DNA of 45,131 nucleotides, taken from positions 1 through 45,131 of the forward strand of contig JAIBDT010000016.1 in the NCBI GenBank assembly GCA_024686085.1, given 5' to 3'. The number at the start of each line of letters is the position of its first letter. Within the stretch, counting starts at the first letter, position 1. Both the position numbers and the translations under genes were made by a program. Positions 36,473 to 45,131 of this stretch are shown in pieces. This stretch comes from Loktanella sp. (lineage in GTDB: Bacteria > Pseudomonadota > Alphaproteobacteria > Rhodobacterales > Rhodobacteraceae). The notes below the pieces were generated by a model. The model did not search any database, was not told where the DNA came from, and worked only from the letters and a program-made list of their open reading frames with translations.

Positions 36473-37680
36473 CCACGCATCAAACTGGGCAAATCACCCG
36501 TGAGGCCAGCCGCTTCACGGATGAAACTTCTCCGCAGAAACGGCGCGCCGTTCACCAGCCCCATGCCAATATCACGGGCCGCACGTAGCAGTGGATTATC
36601 GTTTGAAAACAATCTGTTGAAAGTGTCTGTGGCCAAGGCAAGGCTCGCGGTATCAAAGCGGCGCCATTGCTGGTATCGGGCCAAGGCTTGGCTGCCGCCG
36701 ATGTCCTCGCCACGTGCGTGGGCCTCTGACAAGACGTCGACCAAGGCGGCCACATCGCGCAGGCCTGCGTTTAATCCTTGCCCAGCAATCGGATGCATCC
36801 CGTGGGCGGCGTCACCGATCAAAACGGTGCGGTCGGCGATAAAGCTTTGCGCCAGTGTCAATCCCAGTGGATAGGTAAACCGCGCACCTGTCAGGTTGAT
36901 CTCGCCCAAGAAGCTGCCAAATGCAGGGCGCAAAGCACCCAAGAAACCCGCATCATCCAACGCCATAACCTCAGCGGCGCGCGTTGTCGTTTCCGACCAG
37001 ACAATCGACGACCGGTTTCCCGTCAGCGGCAAAATCGCCAGCGGGCCATTGGGCATAAAGAACTGATGCGCAATTCCGTCATGTGGTTTCTCATGCGCAA
37101 CAGCGCAAACAATCGCCGTCTGGTCATAGCCCCAGCCCGTGCGACCAATGCCAGCACGCACAGCCGTGCCACTTTTGCGACCATCAGAGCCAACCAAAAC
37201 CGCGCCCGTCAGCACCTTGCCAGAGGCCAGCGTGACACTGACGCCAGCGGCATCAACGCTTTGGGCAACCACAGTTTCCCCGTCCACCTGCGTGATGCTC
37301 GGATGGTCATCCATCGCGGCCAGAAACGCACCGCGCAAATGGCGATCTTCGACCATAAATCCCATCGGGCCTTCTTCGATCTCGGCATGATCAAAGTGCA
37401 TCATCCAAGGCGAGGCACCTTGGCCCGCACGACCATCCGTGACCTTAATCTCTAACATCGGCTGGGCATCGCTCGCGACGCGGGGCCAGACGCCGATCCC
37501 CTTCAGCAACCGCTTGGACGCCAGCGCCAAAGCATAAGATCGCCCGTCAAAATCGCGCATTTCACGGGTCGCTTTGGGCAAGCTGTCGATGATGCAGACG
37601 GTAAATCCGGCCTGTGCGGCTGCGATGGCTAGGGCAGGACCGTTCAGCCCACCACCTACAATGATCAAATCGTTTTTCAT
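36469..37680 (-). CDS. UbiH/UbiF/COQ6-family FAD-dependent hydroxylase
   Basis: 403 residues. The FAD-binding GxGxxG-type start is KNDLIIVGGGLNGPALAIAA. The middle motif is AVLVGSDGRKSGTAV, and the C-terminal FAD motif is VLIGDAAHGMHPIAGQGLNAGLRD. Family members hydroxylate the ring of ubiquinone precursors; which carbon this one acts on cannot be told. The frame is open to 37725 and 37716 is also an ATG. No candidate start has a good Shine-Dalgarno, and 37680 gives the family N-terminus. Divergent from the amidase. Confidence 0.87.
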   Translation of the reverse strand: MKNDLIIVGGGLNGPALAIAAAQAGFTVCIIDSLPKATREMRDFDGRSYALALASKRLLKGIGVWPRVASDAQPMLEIKVTDGRAGQGASPWMMHFDHAEIEEGPMGFMVEDRHLRGAFLAAMDDHPSITQVDGETVVAQSVDAAGVSVTLASGKVLTGAVLVGSDGRKSGTAVRAGIGRTGWGYDQTAIVCAVAHEKPHDGIAHQFFMPNGPLAILPLTGNRSSIVWSETTTRAAEVMALDDAGFLGALRPAFGSFLGEINLTGARFTYPLGLTLAQSFIADRTVLIGDAAHGMHPIAGQGLNAGLRDVAALVDVLSEAHARGEDIGGSQALARYQQWRRFDTASLALATDTFNRLFSNDNPLLRAARDIGMGLVNGAPFLRRSFIREAAGLTGDLPSLMRG

Positions 37681-37765
37681 AACGCTCAATATGGCGCTCC
37701 GAACAGGATTGTCCATGCGCTGCATGGTCGCTAGGATATTGAAAATTCAATCAAGGATCGACGCA

Positions 37766-39094
37766 ATGCAAGACTGGCTAACAATGACAGCAGCGGATTT
37801 GGGACGTGGGATCGGGTCAGGCGACATCGACCCGATTGCGCTGACCGAAACCTATCTTGCGGCCATCGACGCGCACCCGATGACACCGCGCATCTATGCA
37901 CGCGTGACCCATGACCGCGCCCGTGTCGAAGCAAAAGCCGCCAGCGCGCGCGCCAAGTCAGGCCATAGGCTTGGCCCGCTCGACGGGGTGCCAATTTCTT
38001 GGAAAGACCTCTTTGACACCGCGGGCATCGTGACCGAGGCAGGCACCAAACTGCTCGAAGGGCGCGTGCCAACCGAGGATGCCGAGGTTTTGAAAGCCGC
38101 CACCGCCGCAGGGCTGGTCTGCTTGGGCAAAACCCACATGTCCGAAATCGCGTTCAGCGGCTTGGGGCTGAACCCAATCATGGGCACACCGCCGTGCATC
38201 AATGACAAAGATGCCGTTCCGGGGGGGTCCAGTTCGGGTGCTGCGGCCTCTGTCGCGTTCGGGCTGGCGGCGGCAGGCATCGGGTCCGACACGGGCGGGT
38301 CCGTGCGGATACCGTCCGCGTGGAACGATCTGGTCGGGCTGAAAACCACCCACGGGCGGCTGTCCGTCGATGGGGTCGTTGCACTGTGCGAAACCTTTGA
38401 CACAGTCGGCCCGCTTTGCAGATCGGTCGAAGACGCGGGGCTGCTTCTCGCTGCTCTCGAGGGGACCAAACCCGCCGATCTGGCCGAGACATCGCTCAAA
38501 GGGATACGCCTTGCGATCCTTGACACACTGACACTCGACGAGGTCCGCAACGAGCCGCTGACGGCCTTCCATGCAGCCGTGGAAAAACTAAAAGCCGCGG
38601 GCGCGGACATCATTCATTTCGAGATGCCGGACATGCACGACGCCTATGCGCAGTCTTTCACGCTCTTCGCAGCCGACGCCTACGGACACTGGAAGGACAG
38701 GGTAGAGGCCGCACCCGAAAAAATGTTCCCGCAAATCCTTGAACGGGTGCGCGGTGGGCAGACCATCATGGCGGCGGACTATGTGGCGTCATGGATAAAA
38801 ATGCGCACCTACCGAAAAACTTATGCCGATCTGACCGCAGGTTTCGACGCGGTAATCATGCCAACCGCCCCGATCATGCCGCCAAACGTGGATCGGTTGA
38901 TGACCGAGGATGCCTATTACAAGTCCGAAAACCTGCTTGCGCTGCGCAACACACGGATCGGCAACCTGATGGGCTTGGCGGGGCTGTCTTTACCGACAGG
39001 CACGCCGTCTTGCGGGATTTTGTTCAACGGCAGCCCCGATTCCGAAGAAAAACTACTGCGGATCGGCATGGCAGCGGCCAAGGCACTGGCCTAA
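37766..39094 (+). CDS. Amidase signature family protein
   Basis: 442 residues. The Ser-cisSer-Lys triad region is complete: Lys80 in VPISWKDLFDTAG, GGSSSG at 153-158 and DTGGS at 175-179. Closest in style to aryl/aliphatic amidases and GatA-like enzymes; the absence of gatB and gatC nearby argues against the tRNA amidotransferase. AAGGA about 8 bases ahead supports the ATG at 37766, although the frame is open far upstream into the antisense of the hydroxylase gene. Confidence 0.88.
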   Translation: MQDWLTMTAADLGRGIGSGDIDPIALTETYLAAIDAHPMTPRIYARVTHDRARVEAKAASARAKSGHRLGPLDGVPISWKDLFDTAGIVTEAGTKLLEGRVPTEDAEVLKAATAAGLVCLGKTHMSEIAFSGLGLNPIMGTPPCINDKDAVPGGSSSGAAASVAFGLAAAGIGSDTGGSVRIPSAWNDLVGLKTTHGRLSVDGVVALCETFDTVGPLCRSVEDAGLLLAALEGTKPADLAETSLKGIRLAILDTLTLDEVRNEPLTAFHAAVEKLKAAGADIIHFEMPDMHDAYAQSFTLFAADAYGHWKDRVEAAPEKMFPQILERVRGGQTIMAADYVASWIKMRTYRKTYADLTAGFDAVIMPTAPIMPPNVDRLMTEDAYYKSENLLALRNTRIGNLMGLAGLSLPTGTPSCGILFNGSPDSEEKLLRIGMAAAKALA

Positions 39095-39212
39095 AAGACA
39101 CAATTCCATTGCGCATAGGGGCAATTCGTCCGTCTTATTGTGGACACAGCCGCGTCTGACAGGCTAGTTTGATCAAAAGCTGGACGATAATGATCCGGTA
39201 ATTGAGGCAGTT

Positions 39213-40391
39213 ATGGTGTTCCCCGAGCGGTTTTCGACCCTTCCGGTTGCAACTTGGCCACGTTTGCGCGCCCTTTTGGATGTGCCGACGCAGGCTGATG
39301 AAGTGATCAATATGACGATTGGCGAACCTCGCCATGCGTTTCCTGCTTTTGTGGGCGATGTGCTGACGGCGAACCTCGGGTCGTTCGGCAAATATCCAAA
39401 CAACGACGGCACCCCCGATTTACTTGATGCAATCGCGGGTTTCCTAAAGCGACGCTATGGCTTGAACGTGGATCACGCGAACCTGCTGACGCTCAATGGC
39501 ACCCGTGAAGGACTGTATAACGCCACGATGGCGCTTTGCCCTGAAACCAAAAACGGCAAGCAGCCGGTTATTCTGACGCCAAACCCGTTCTACCAAGTCT
39601 ACGCCGTGGCCGCTCTGTCCGTCGGAGCTGAACCCGTCTATGTGCCAGCAACTCCCGAAACAGGAAACTTGCCTGATTTTGTGAATCTGCCCGCCGACGT
39701 GCTGGACCGAACCGCAATCGCATACGTCTGCTCACCCGCAAATCCACAAGGGGCTGTGGCTGACGAAGCCTACTGGCGCGCACTCATAACATTGGCAGAA
39801 AAGCATGATTTCATCATTTTCGCCGATGAATGCTATTCCGAAATCTACCGCGACGCAGCACCCGTTGGTGCATTGCAGGTCGCGAACGAAATGGGTGCAG
39901 ACCCAGACCGCGTGCTTATCTTTCACTCGCTCTCGAAACGGTCCAACCTTCCGGGTTTGCGGTCAGGTTTTTGCGCAGGTGGCGTGGAAAGCATCAAACG
40001 CATTCGGGCGCTGCGGGCCTTTGCAGGGGCACCGTTGCCCGAGCCGCTTCAGGCTGTGGCAACCGCGGCATGGAACGACGAAAAGCACGTGATCGAGAAC
40101 CGCGCACTTTATGCGGCAAAGTTCAAAATCGCCGACGACATTTTTGATGGCGTGCCAAATTACGACAGCCCAAAAGCAGGGTTCTTTCTTTGGCTGCCCG
40201 CTGACAACGGCGAGGCCGCAGCCGTCAAGCTTTGGCAAGAAACTGGCGTCCGAGTTTTGCCCGGTGCCTATCTTAGCCGCGACGTAAACGGGGAAAACCC
40301 CGGCGACAAATTTATCCGGGTGGCTCTGGTCGCTCCAACACAAGAAATGCAGCGCGGACTGACGTTAATCCGCGACTGTTTGTACGACTGA
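39213..40391 (+). CDS. PLP-dependent aminotransferase, DapC-like
   Basis: 392 residues of fold type I, class I/II. The PLP Lys is K242 in [44 protein letters not shown] and [12 protein letters not shown] are present. [13 protein letters not shown] is characteristic of N-succinyl-diaminopimelate aminotransferases (DapC), which fits with dapD and dapE in this window. An aspartate-type aminotransferase cannot be excluded. GAGG lies 5 bases ahead of the ATG. It ends 10 bp before ftsK. Confidence 0.85.
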   Translation: MVFPERFSTLPVATWPRLRALLDVPTQADEVINMTIGEPRHAFPAFVGDVLTANLGSFGKYPNNDGTPDLLDAIAGFLKRRYGLNVDHANLLTLNGTREGLYNATMALCPETKNGKQPVILTPNPFYQVYAVAALSVGAEPVYVPATPETGNLPDFVNLPADVLDRTAIAYVCSPANPQGAVADEAYWRALITLAEKHDFIIFADECYSEIYRDAAPVGALQVANEMGADPDRVLIFHSLSKRSNLPGLRSGFCAGGVESIKRIRALRAFAGAPLPEPLQAVATAAWNDEKHVIENRALYAAKFKIADDIFDGVPNYDSPKAGFFLWLPADNGEAAAVKLWQETGVRVLPGAYLSRDVNGENPGDKFIRVALVAPTQEMQRGLTLIRDCLYD

Positions 40392-40401
40392 GGGAATTAT
40401 C

Positions 40402-43392
40402 ATGGCATCTTACCAATCACGCGGACGCGACCCATTGCTAGATAGCGCAACCCAAGCGGCGTTTGAAAAACGGGGCAAGGAATTGCTTGGCATTCTGCTG
40501 ATTGTCGCTGGGGTTCTGATGGCCATGATGGTGGGTAGCTATACCGCCGAAGACCCGTCGTGGATTTCCGCGACAGATGCACCTGTGCAAAACTGGTTGG
40601 GGCGCTTTGGCGCGTCCACAGCGGCGCCATTGATGATGGTGGTGGGGATCGGCATCTACGCCATGCCTGTGATCTTGATGACATGGGGCGCACGCTTCGC
40701 GGGGCACTGGGGCGAAGAACGCGCCGCTGGTCGCCTGATCTTTGCACCCATCGCGATTGCCATGGCGTCGATCTATGCCGTGACCCTGTCACCTAGTCCC
40801 GCTTGGCCTGCTAACTTCGGGTTGGGAGGCATGTTCGGCGATACAGTTTTGGCTGTCGTGCTGACTGTGTTGCCATTCGGCACTGGGTTCGCCGTCAAAC
40901 TCTTTTCCCTTCTCTCTTTTGTCGCCTTCCTGACCGTTTTCGCCTTTGTTTTGGGGTGCACCATGCCCGAGATTAAGCGGTTCGCCCGTTTCTTGATGGT
41001 CGGTGTGATCGTCACCTATGACACGATCTTGCGGCTTTTGGGTAAAACTGCGCAGGTATCCGCAAAAGCTGCACAAGGCGGCTTTGCAACCGTGCAAGCC
41101 AAACGCGACCAGTCCCGCCAGCAACGCGAAGAAATGGCGCTTTACGCCGAACAACAAGCACAGGCAGAGCGCCTGATCCCGAACCCCGAACTCAAGGCAA
41201 GCGCCGCCGCCGTTGTGCGCGCAAACCCCGCGATGCCAACGCGACCCGTAGCCCCAATGCCGCAATCAGACGGACGCAAAATGCCACCCATGTCGGCACC
41301 GACAATCGCGGCTGTCGCGACACCAATGGCGGCACCACAACGCGCAGAACCAGCACCGCAATCTGGCGGGTTCTTGTCTGGCCTGCTTAAGCGCAACGAG
41401 CCAATGCCAGAACCCGAATTGGTCGCCTCGCACACCTTTGACCAAGACGCACCTGTGGTCGATGGCGAACGGGTTAAGGCACGGATTTCCGACGCCATTC
41501 GCGCCCGCAAAGACGCCGCTGTGACAGCGCCAACTGTGACACGGATCGAGCCGACATTGACCGCAGGCCGCGGGCCGCGCCCCCTCGTACTGAACCTGCG
41601 CAACGACGACGAAGACGGCGTGGCCGAACTGATCGAGGTCGAAACAGACATGCCGGCCGCAGCCCCGGCGCCTGCCGCGACACCGACCCCCGTCTTGCGC
41701 CGCGAAGCAGCACCCGTCACAGACGCCCAACCTGCGCCGTTGGCTCGTGTCGTGATTCCGACTCCAGAGCCGAAAAAAGTCGTACAGCACGCCACCATCA
41801 AGCCTATGCAGCCGTCCAAACAGGCCAAGGCAGAGGCACAGCCAAAGTTGCAATTCGAAGACAAATACGCCGACTACGAACACCCGCCGCTTAGCTTGCT
41901 GACCAGCCCGACAATCGTCGAACGGCACCACCTGCCCGACGAGGCGCTAGAAGAAAATGCGCGGATGTTGGAAAGCGTGCTGGACGACTACGGCGTCAAA
42001 GGCGAAATCGTGTCTGTGCGCCCCGGCCCCGTCGTCACCATGTACGAACTCGAACCCGCTCCCGGATTGAAGGCGTCCCGCGTCATCGGGCTTGCCGACG
42101 ATATCGCGCGCTCCATGTCAGCGCTGTCCGCGCGTGTATCCACCGTGCCGGGTCGGTCTGTCATCGGCATCGAATTGCCCAACGAGAAACGCGAAATGGT
42201 CGTGCTGCGCGAGATGCTTTCGGCGCGTGATTTCGGCGATAGCAACATGAAGTTGCCGCTCGCACTTGGCAAAGATATCGGTGGCGAGCCGATCATCGCG
42301 AACCTCGCAAAGATGCCGCACCTTTTGATCGCGGGGACCACAGGGTCCGGTAAATCCGTGGCGATCAACACCATGATCCTGTCGCTGCTGTACAAGCTGA
42401 CGCCAGAAGAATGCCGCATGATCATGATCGACCCCAAGATGCTGGAACTGTCGGTTTACGACGGCATCCCGCACCTGCTCTCCCCCGTCGTAACAGACCC
42501 TAAAAAGGCAGTTGTGGCCCTAAAATGGGTCGTGGGCGAGATGGAAGAACGTTATCGCAAGATGTCCAAAATGGGCGTGCGCAACATTGACGGCTACAAC
42601 GGGCGCGTCAAAGAGGCGCTCGCAAAAGATGAGATGTTTAGCCGTACCGTGCAGACTGGTTTCGACGATGAAACTGGCGAGCCGATCTTTGAAACAGATG
42701 AATTCACACCAGAGGTTCTGCCCTATATCGTCGTGATCGTCGACGAAATGGCCGACCTGATGATGGTCGCGGGCAAAGAAATCGAAGCCTGCATTCAGCG
42801 CCTTGCACAGATGGCGCGGGCCTCGGGCATCCACTTGATTATGGCAACACAGCGCCCGTCGGTTGACGTTATTACGGGTACGATCAAGGCGAACTTCCCG
42901 ACGCGGATTTCCTTCCAAGTGACCTCGAAAATCGACAGCCGGACCATTCTTGGCGAGATGGGCGCGGAACAGCTGTTGGGTATGGGCGATATGCTTTATA
43001 TGGCGGGCGGCGGCAAAATCAGCCGTATCCACGGCCCGTTCTGTAGCGACGAAGAGGTCGAAGAAATCGTCAACTTCCTCAAAGGTTTCGGGCCGCCCGA
43101 ATACATGTCCGGCGTGGTCGAAGGACCATCCGACGAGGCAAGTTCCAGCATCGATCAAGTGCTTGGCTTGGGCGATGGATCCGACACCGAAAATGCGCTT
43201 TATGACACCGCCGTTGCGATCGTGCTCAAAGACCGTAAATGCTCGACATCCTACATCCAGCGCAAACTGGCGATTGGTTACAACAAGGCAGCACGGCTTG
43301 TCGAACAAATGGAAGACGAAGGCGTCGTATCCTCTGCCAACCACGTCGGCAAACGCGAAATTCTGGTGCCCGAACAACACCAACAATACTAA
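40402..43392 (+). CDS. ftsK: DNA translocase FtsK
   Basis: 996 residues. Four membrane helices lie in the first ~200 residues, then a Pro/Ala-rich linker (~210-500) and the motor: Walker A GTTGSGKS near residue 645 and Walker [15 protein letters not shown] near 775, with [20 protein letters not shown] after. The last ~65 residues are the winged-helix gamma domain that reads KOPS sites ([20 protein letters not shown]). It pumps chromosome ends toward dif during division. A perfect intrinsic terminator follows. Confidence 0.96.
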   Translation: MASYQSRGRDPLLDSATQAAFEKRGKELLGILLIVAGVLMAMMVGSYTAEDPSWISATDAPVQNWLGRFGASTAAPLMMVVGIGIYAMPVILMTWGARFAGHWGEERAAGRLIFAPIAIAMASIYAVTLSPSPAWPANFGLGGMFGDTVLAVVLTVLPFGTGFAVKLFSLLSFVAFLTVFAFVLGCTMPEIKRFARFLMVGVIVTYDTILRLLGKTAQVSAKAAQGGFATVQAKRDQSRQQREEMALYAEQQAQAERLIPNPELKASAAAVVRANPAMPTRPVAPMPQSDGRKMPPMSAPTIAAVATPMAAPQRAEPAPQSGGFLSGLLKRNEPMPEPELVASHTFDQDAPVVDGERVKARISDAIRARKDAAVTAPTVTRIEPTLTAGRGPRPLVLNLRNDDEDGVAELIEVETDMPAAAPAPAATPTPVLRREAAPVTDAQPAPLARVVIPTPEPKKVVQHATIKPMQPSKQAKAEAQPKLQFEDKYADYEHPPLSLLTSPTIVERHHLPDEALEENARMLESVLDDYGVKGEIVSVRPGPVVTMYELEPAPGLKASRVIGLADDIARSMSALSARVSTVPGRSVIGIELPNEKREMVVLREMLSARDFGDSNMKLPLALGKDIGGEPIIANLAKMPHLLIAGTTGSGKSVAINTMILSLLYKLTPEECRMIMIDPKMLELSVYDGIPHLLSPVVTDPKKAVVALKWVVGEMEERYRKMSKMGVRNIDGYNGRVKEALAKDEMFSRTVQTGFDDETGEPIFETDEFTPEVLPYIVVIVDEMADLMMVAGKEIEACIQRLAQMARASGIHLIMATQRPSVDVITGTIKANFPTRISFQVTSKIDSRTILGEMGAEQLLGMGDMLYMAGGGKISRIHGPFCSDEEVEEIVNFLKGFGPPEYMSGVVEGPSDEASSSIDQVLGLGDGSDTENALYDTAVAIVLKDRKCSTSYIQRKLAIGYNKAARLVEQMEDEGVVSSANHVGKREILVPEQHQQY

Positions 43393-43398
43393 TCAGAG

Positions 43399-43421
43399 TG
43401 GCGCCTACGGGCGCCATTTTT
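43399..43421 (+). terminator. Intrinsic terminator after ftsK
   Basis: TGGCGCC (43399-43405), loop TACG, GGCGCCA (43410-43416), then TTTTT. A textbook hairpin and U-tract 6 bp after the ftsK stop, separating it from the DmdA-like gene. Confidence 0.92.
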
Positions 43422-43434
43422 CTGGGGGATTATC

Positions 43435-44541
43435 ATGACTTTCTCAATCGGCATCGGGCCGAATAATCGCAAATCCTGCTACTTTGATGCGACCGTGGGC
43501 GATGGGGTGAAATCCTTTTCGACCTACAATCACATGTTTATTCCCGCGCACTTCGGCGACCCTGCGGCAGAATACGACCGGCTCATGAATGGCGTTGCGA
43601 TGTGGGATGTGGCCGCCCAAAGGCAGGTCGAAATCACAGGGCCAGACGCAGGCGCATTGATCCAATACCTGACGACCCGCGACATGGGATCGACCAAAAT
43701 CGGGCAGGGGCGCTATGTGCCGCTTTGCGATCACGCGGGTAATCTGATCAACGATCCTGTGCTGCTTAAACTGGACGACAACCGCTTCTGGCTCTCCATC
43801 GCCGACAGCGATATAGCGCTTTGGACCAGCGGCATCGGGGCAGAGCGGGGCATGGATGTGCGCGTGTGCGAACCCGACGTTTCCCCTCTCGCGGTCCAAG
43901 GGCCAAAGGCCGAAGCGGTCATTGTGGACTTGTTCGGCGATTGGGTGCGGGATCTGAAATATTTCGGGTTCAAACAAACCGACCTTGACGGCATCCCGCT
44001 GATCCTCGCGCGGTCAGGGTGGTCCAAACAAGGCGGGTTCGAGCTGTATTTACAAGACAGCAAACACGGGTCCAATCTTTGGGCAAAGGTGAAAGCCGCA
44101 GGGCAGTCGCACGGCATCGGCCCCGGTGCGCCAAATGACCTGGAGCGACTGGAAAGCGGGCTGGTGTCCTACGGCGCGGACGGGCGGCTACAGGTCAATC
44201 CGTGCAACCCATTCGAGATTGGCCTTGGCACGCTTGTGGACTTCGACAAGGGCGACTTCATCGGGAAAGCGGCGCTGAAAAAGATCGCAGCAGAGGGGCC
44301 CCGACGCCATCGGACAGGATTCACCATCGACGGTGGACCAATCCTGCATTTCGAGGATAACCTGCCCGTGATGGACACACGCGGCGCAACCGTCGGCATA
44401 CTTAGCGAGGCTGCTTATTCCACGCGATGCAACGGCAATATCGGGGTCGGTATGGTCAACACAGATGCGCCCGCGGACCTGCACGTCACATATGACAACG
44501 AAACGCGGCAAGTCCATGTGGCCACCTTGCCGTTCTGCTAG
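43435..44541 (+). CDS. GcvT-family protein similar to DMSP demethylase DmdA
   Basis: 368 residues of the tetrahydrofolate-dependent aminomethyltransferase fold. The sequence reads FSTYNHMFIPAHF, MWDVAAQRQVEITGPDA, VCEPDVSPLAVQGPKA and LARSGWSKQGGFELYL, close in pattern to DmdA (WDVACERQVEIKGPDA, EPDVSPLAVQGP, ARSGWSKQGGFEIY as I recall it) and less to glycine-cleavage GcvT. DmdA moves a methyl group from dimethylsulfoniopropionate to tetrahydrofolate. No acuI, dmdB-D or gcvH/P is adjacent, so a related demethylase with another substrate is possible. GGGGGA precedes the ATG. Confidence 0.75.
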   Translation: MTFSIGIGPNNRKSCYFDATVGDGVKSFSTYNHMFIPAHFGDPAAEYDRLMNGVAMWDVAAQRQVEITGPDAGALIQYLTTRDMGSTKIGQGRYVPLCDHAGNLINDPVLLKLDDNRFWLSIADSDIALWTSGIGAERGMDVRVCEPDVSPLAVQGPKAEAVIVDLFGDWVRDLKYFGFKQTDLDGIPLILARSGWSKQGGFELYLQDSKHGSNLWAKVKAAGQSHGIGPGAPNDLERLESGLVSYGADGRLQVNPCNPFEIGLGTLVDFDKGDFIGKAALKKIAAEGPRRHRTGFTIDGGPILHFEDNLPVMDTRGATVGILSEAAYSTRCNGNIGVGMVNTDAPADLHVTYDNETRQVHVATLPFC

Positions 44542-44578
44542 ATCACTGGCACGATCCGACCTAATCAGGAGAAACCCC

Positions 44579-44974
44579 ATGGCATATCGCGGCGCAGGCG
44601 GCACAGACGGCGGGCAAGGCAGCTTTCTGCTCGGGCTTATCATGATGATCGGCGGCGGATACCTTCTGCTGAAATCCATCATCGTGCGGCCAACTTTCGG
44701 GCTTGGCATGACGACGTTTAACGCAGGCGGCGTGCCCGTGACGTCAGGGATGATCCTGATCGTGTTCATGTTCGGCGTGCTGATGATCTTCTACAATTCG
44801 CAAAACTGGATCGGCTGGATACTGGCCGTCGGATCAATCATCGCGCTCATCTTCGGCGTCATCGCCAGCACAACCCTGCAATTCGCAAACATGAGCGTCT
44901 TTGACTTAATCGTCATACTCGTGTTGCTGTTTGGCGGAACGGGGTTGTTTCTACGCTCGCTCTTGGCCCGCTAA
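44579..44974 (+). CDS. Small polytopic membrane protein
   Basis: 131 residues with a Gly-rich start (AYRGAGGTDGGQGSFLLGLI) and four hydrophobic segments, among them IMMIGGGYLLLKSIIV, GMILIVFMFGVLMIFY and LIVILVLLFGGTGLFL. Family not recognised. AGGAGA about 6 bases ahead sets the start. It follows the DmdA-like gene by 37 bp and may be co-transcribed with it. Confidence 0.75.
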   Translation: MAYRGAGGTDGGQGSFLLGLIMMIGGGYLLLKSIIVRPTFGLGMTTFNAGGVPVTSGMILIVFMFGVLMIFYNSQNWIGWILAVGSIIALIFGVIASTTLQFANMSVFDLIVILVLLFGGTGLFLRSLLAR

Positions 44975-45014
44975 CAGCTATCCAATACGTTATTTTACTT
45001 TCCACAAACGGGAT

Positions 45015-45046
45015 TAAAGCCACCGGCTTCCAGCCGGTCCGCTTTA
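45015..45046. repeat. Imperfect hairpin of the IS200/IS605 subterminal kind
   Basis: TAAAGC (45015-45020) pairs with GCTTTA (45041-45046), and ACCGGC (45022-45027) with GCCGGT (45033-45038). The two stems are split by a small internal loop (one base against two) and closed by the loop TTCCA. Confidence 0.85.
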
Positions 45047-45058
45047 GCGTAATGTACT

Positions 45059-45127
45059 ATAATCTTCCCTCTCATTTTTAAGACCCAGCGAAGCGGTAAG
45101 GGTCTTAAAAATGAGAGGGAAGATTAT
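45059..45127. repeat. Perfect 28-bp inverted repeat with 13-base loop
   Basis: Arms 45059-45086 and 45100-45127 are exact reverse complements; the loop is AGCGAAGCGGTAA. The right arm contains the Shine-Dalgarno (AGAGGGA, 45114-45120) and the first two bases of the ATG at 45126. A read-through transcript would hide the start. Because the window ends four bases later, an assembly foldback artefact must also be considered. Confidence 0.95.
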
Positions 45128-45131
45128 GATC

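Larger units (their letters stand above)
44995..45131 (+). mobile_element. Probable left end of an IS200/IS605-type element, cut by window edge
   Basis: After a TTAC (44995-44998) comes an imperfect hairpin (45015-45046), a long perfect foldback (45059-45127), and an ATG at 45126 with AGAGGGA five bases ahead. This order of a cleavage-like tetranucleotide, subterminal imperfect hairpin, and a stem that buries the ribosome site of the first ORF resembles the left ends of IS200-type elements, whose transposase is a small HUH (Y1) enzyme. Only two codons of the ORF are visible, so the transposase is not confirmed. Confidence 0.45.

Overview
The window looks like chromosome of a marine-type alphaproteobacterium of the Rhodobacteraceae (Roseobacter group). 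The grounds are the moderately GC-rich codon use, the dapD/dapE/DapC-like lysine genes, an IalB-family secreted protein, a DMSP-demethylase-like GcvT protein, a Hint-domain protein and many solute-binding ABC systems. Most of it is ordinary core and metabolic sequence read on both strands. No prophage, CRISPR array, rRNA or convincing tRNA was found.

Layout. 1-5.1 kb: 5' part of an OmpR-type response regulator, then a plus-strand run ribA, L,D-transpeptidase, rppH and a secreted protein, facing an MltB-type lytic transglycosylase and a WYL regulator. 5.1-10 kb: a GST divergent from the WYL regulator, a DUF1801 gene broken by a 23-bp tandem repeat and a frameshift, RNase R, dapE, and a 366-bp gap packed with hairpins. 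10-14.8 kb: a Hint-domain protein, a small hypothetical gene, a decayed ionotropic-glutamate-receptor-like gene, dapD with a small membrane protein, and a LOG-family protein. 14.8-22.2 kb: a LacI repressor divergent from a CUT1 sugar ABC operon (binding protein, two permeases, ATPase) that continues into a TIM-barrel isomerase and a Gfo/Idh/MocA dehydrogenase. Strong palindromes sit in the promoter, and a possible glycosidase remnant lies inside the operon. 22.2-26 kb: rlmN, IalB-like protein, asparaginase and xthA. 26.1-32.4 kb: a Liv-type (HAAT) ABC operon ending in an Asp/Glu/hydantoin racemase, divergent from a GntR/FCD regulator with two palindromic candidate operators. 32.4-33.6 kb: a visibly AT-richer patch with a DUF4274-like protein. 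33.6-45 kb: GDSL hydrolase, thioredoxin-TPR protein, LON-domain protein, Trm112-like protein, UbiH-type hydroxylase, amidase, DapC-like aminotransferase, ftsK, a DmdA-like protein and a small membrane protein. The right edge appears to be the left end of an IS200/IS605-type element.

Functionally, the two ABC operons each pair a local repressor with a binding protein whose gene is followed by a stem-loop, which probably favours binding-protein expression over the membrane components. Three enzymes of the succinylase branch of diaminopimelate/lysine synthesis (DapD, DapE and a DapC-like aminotransferase) lie in the same window. Two genes are clearly decaying (DUF1801 and the receptor/channel gene). 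Six of the nine convergent gene pairs share exactly the four bases of their overlapping stop codons. I did not find a clear new defence or mobile system. The most unusual items are the right-edge foldback element, the 23-bp repeat gene, the hairpin array and the receptor-like pseudogene.
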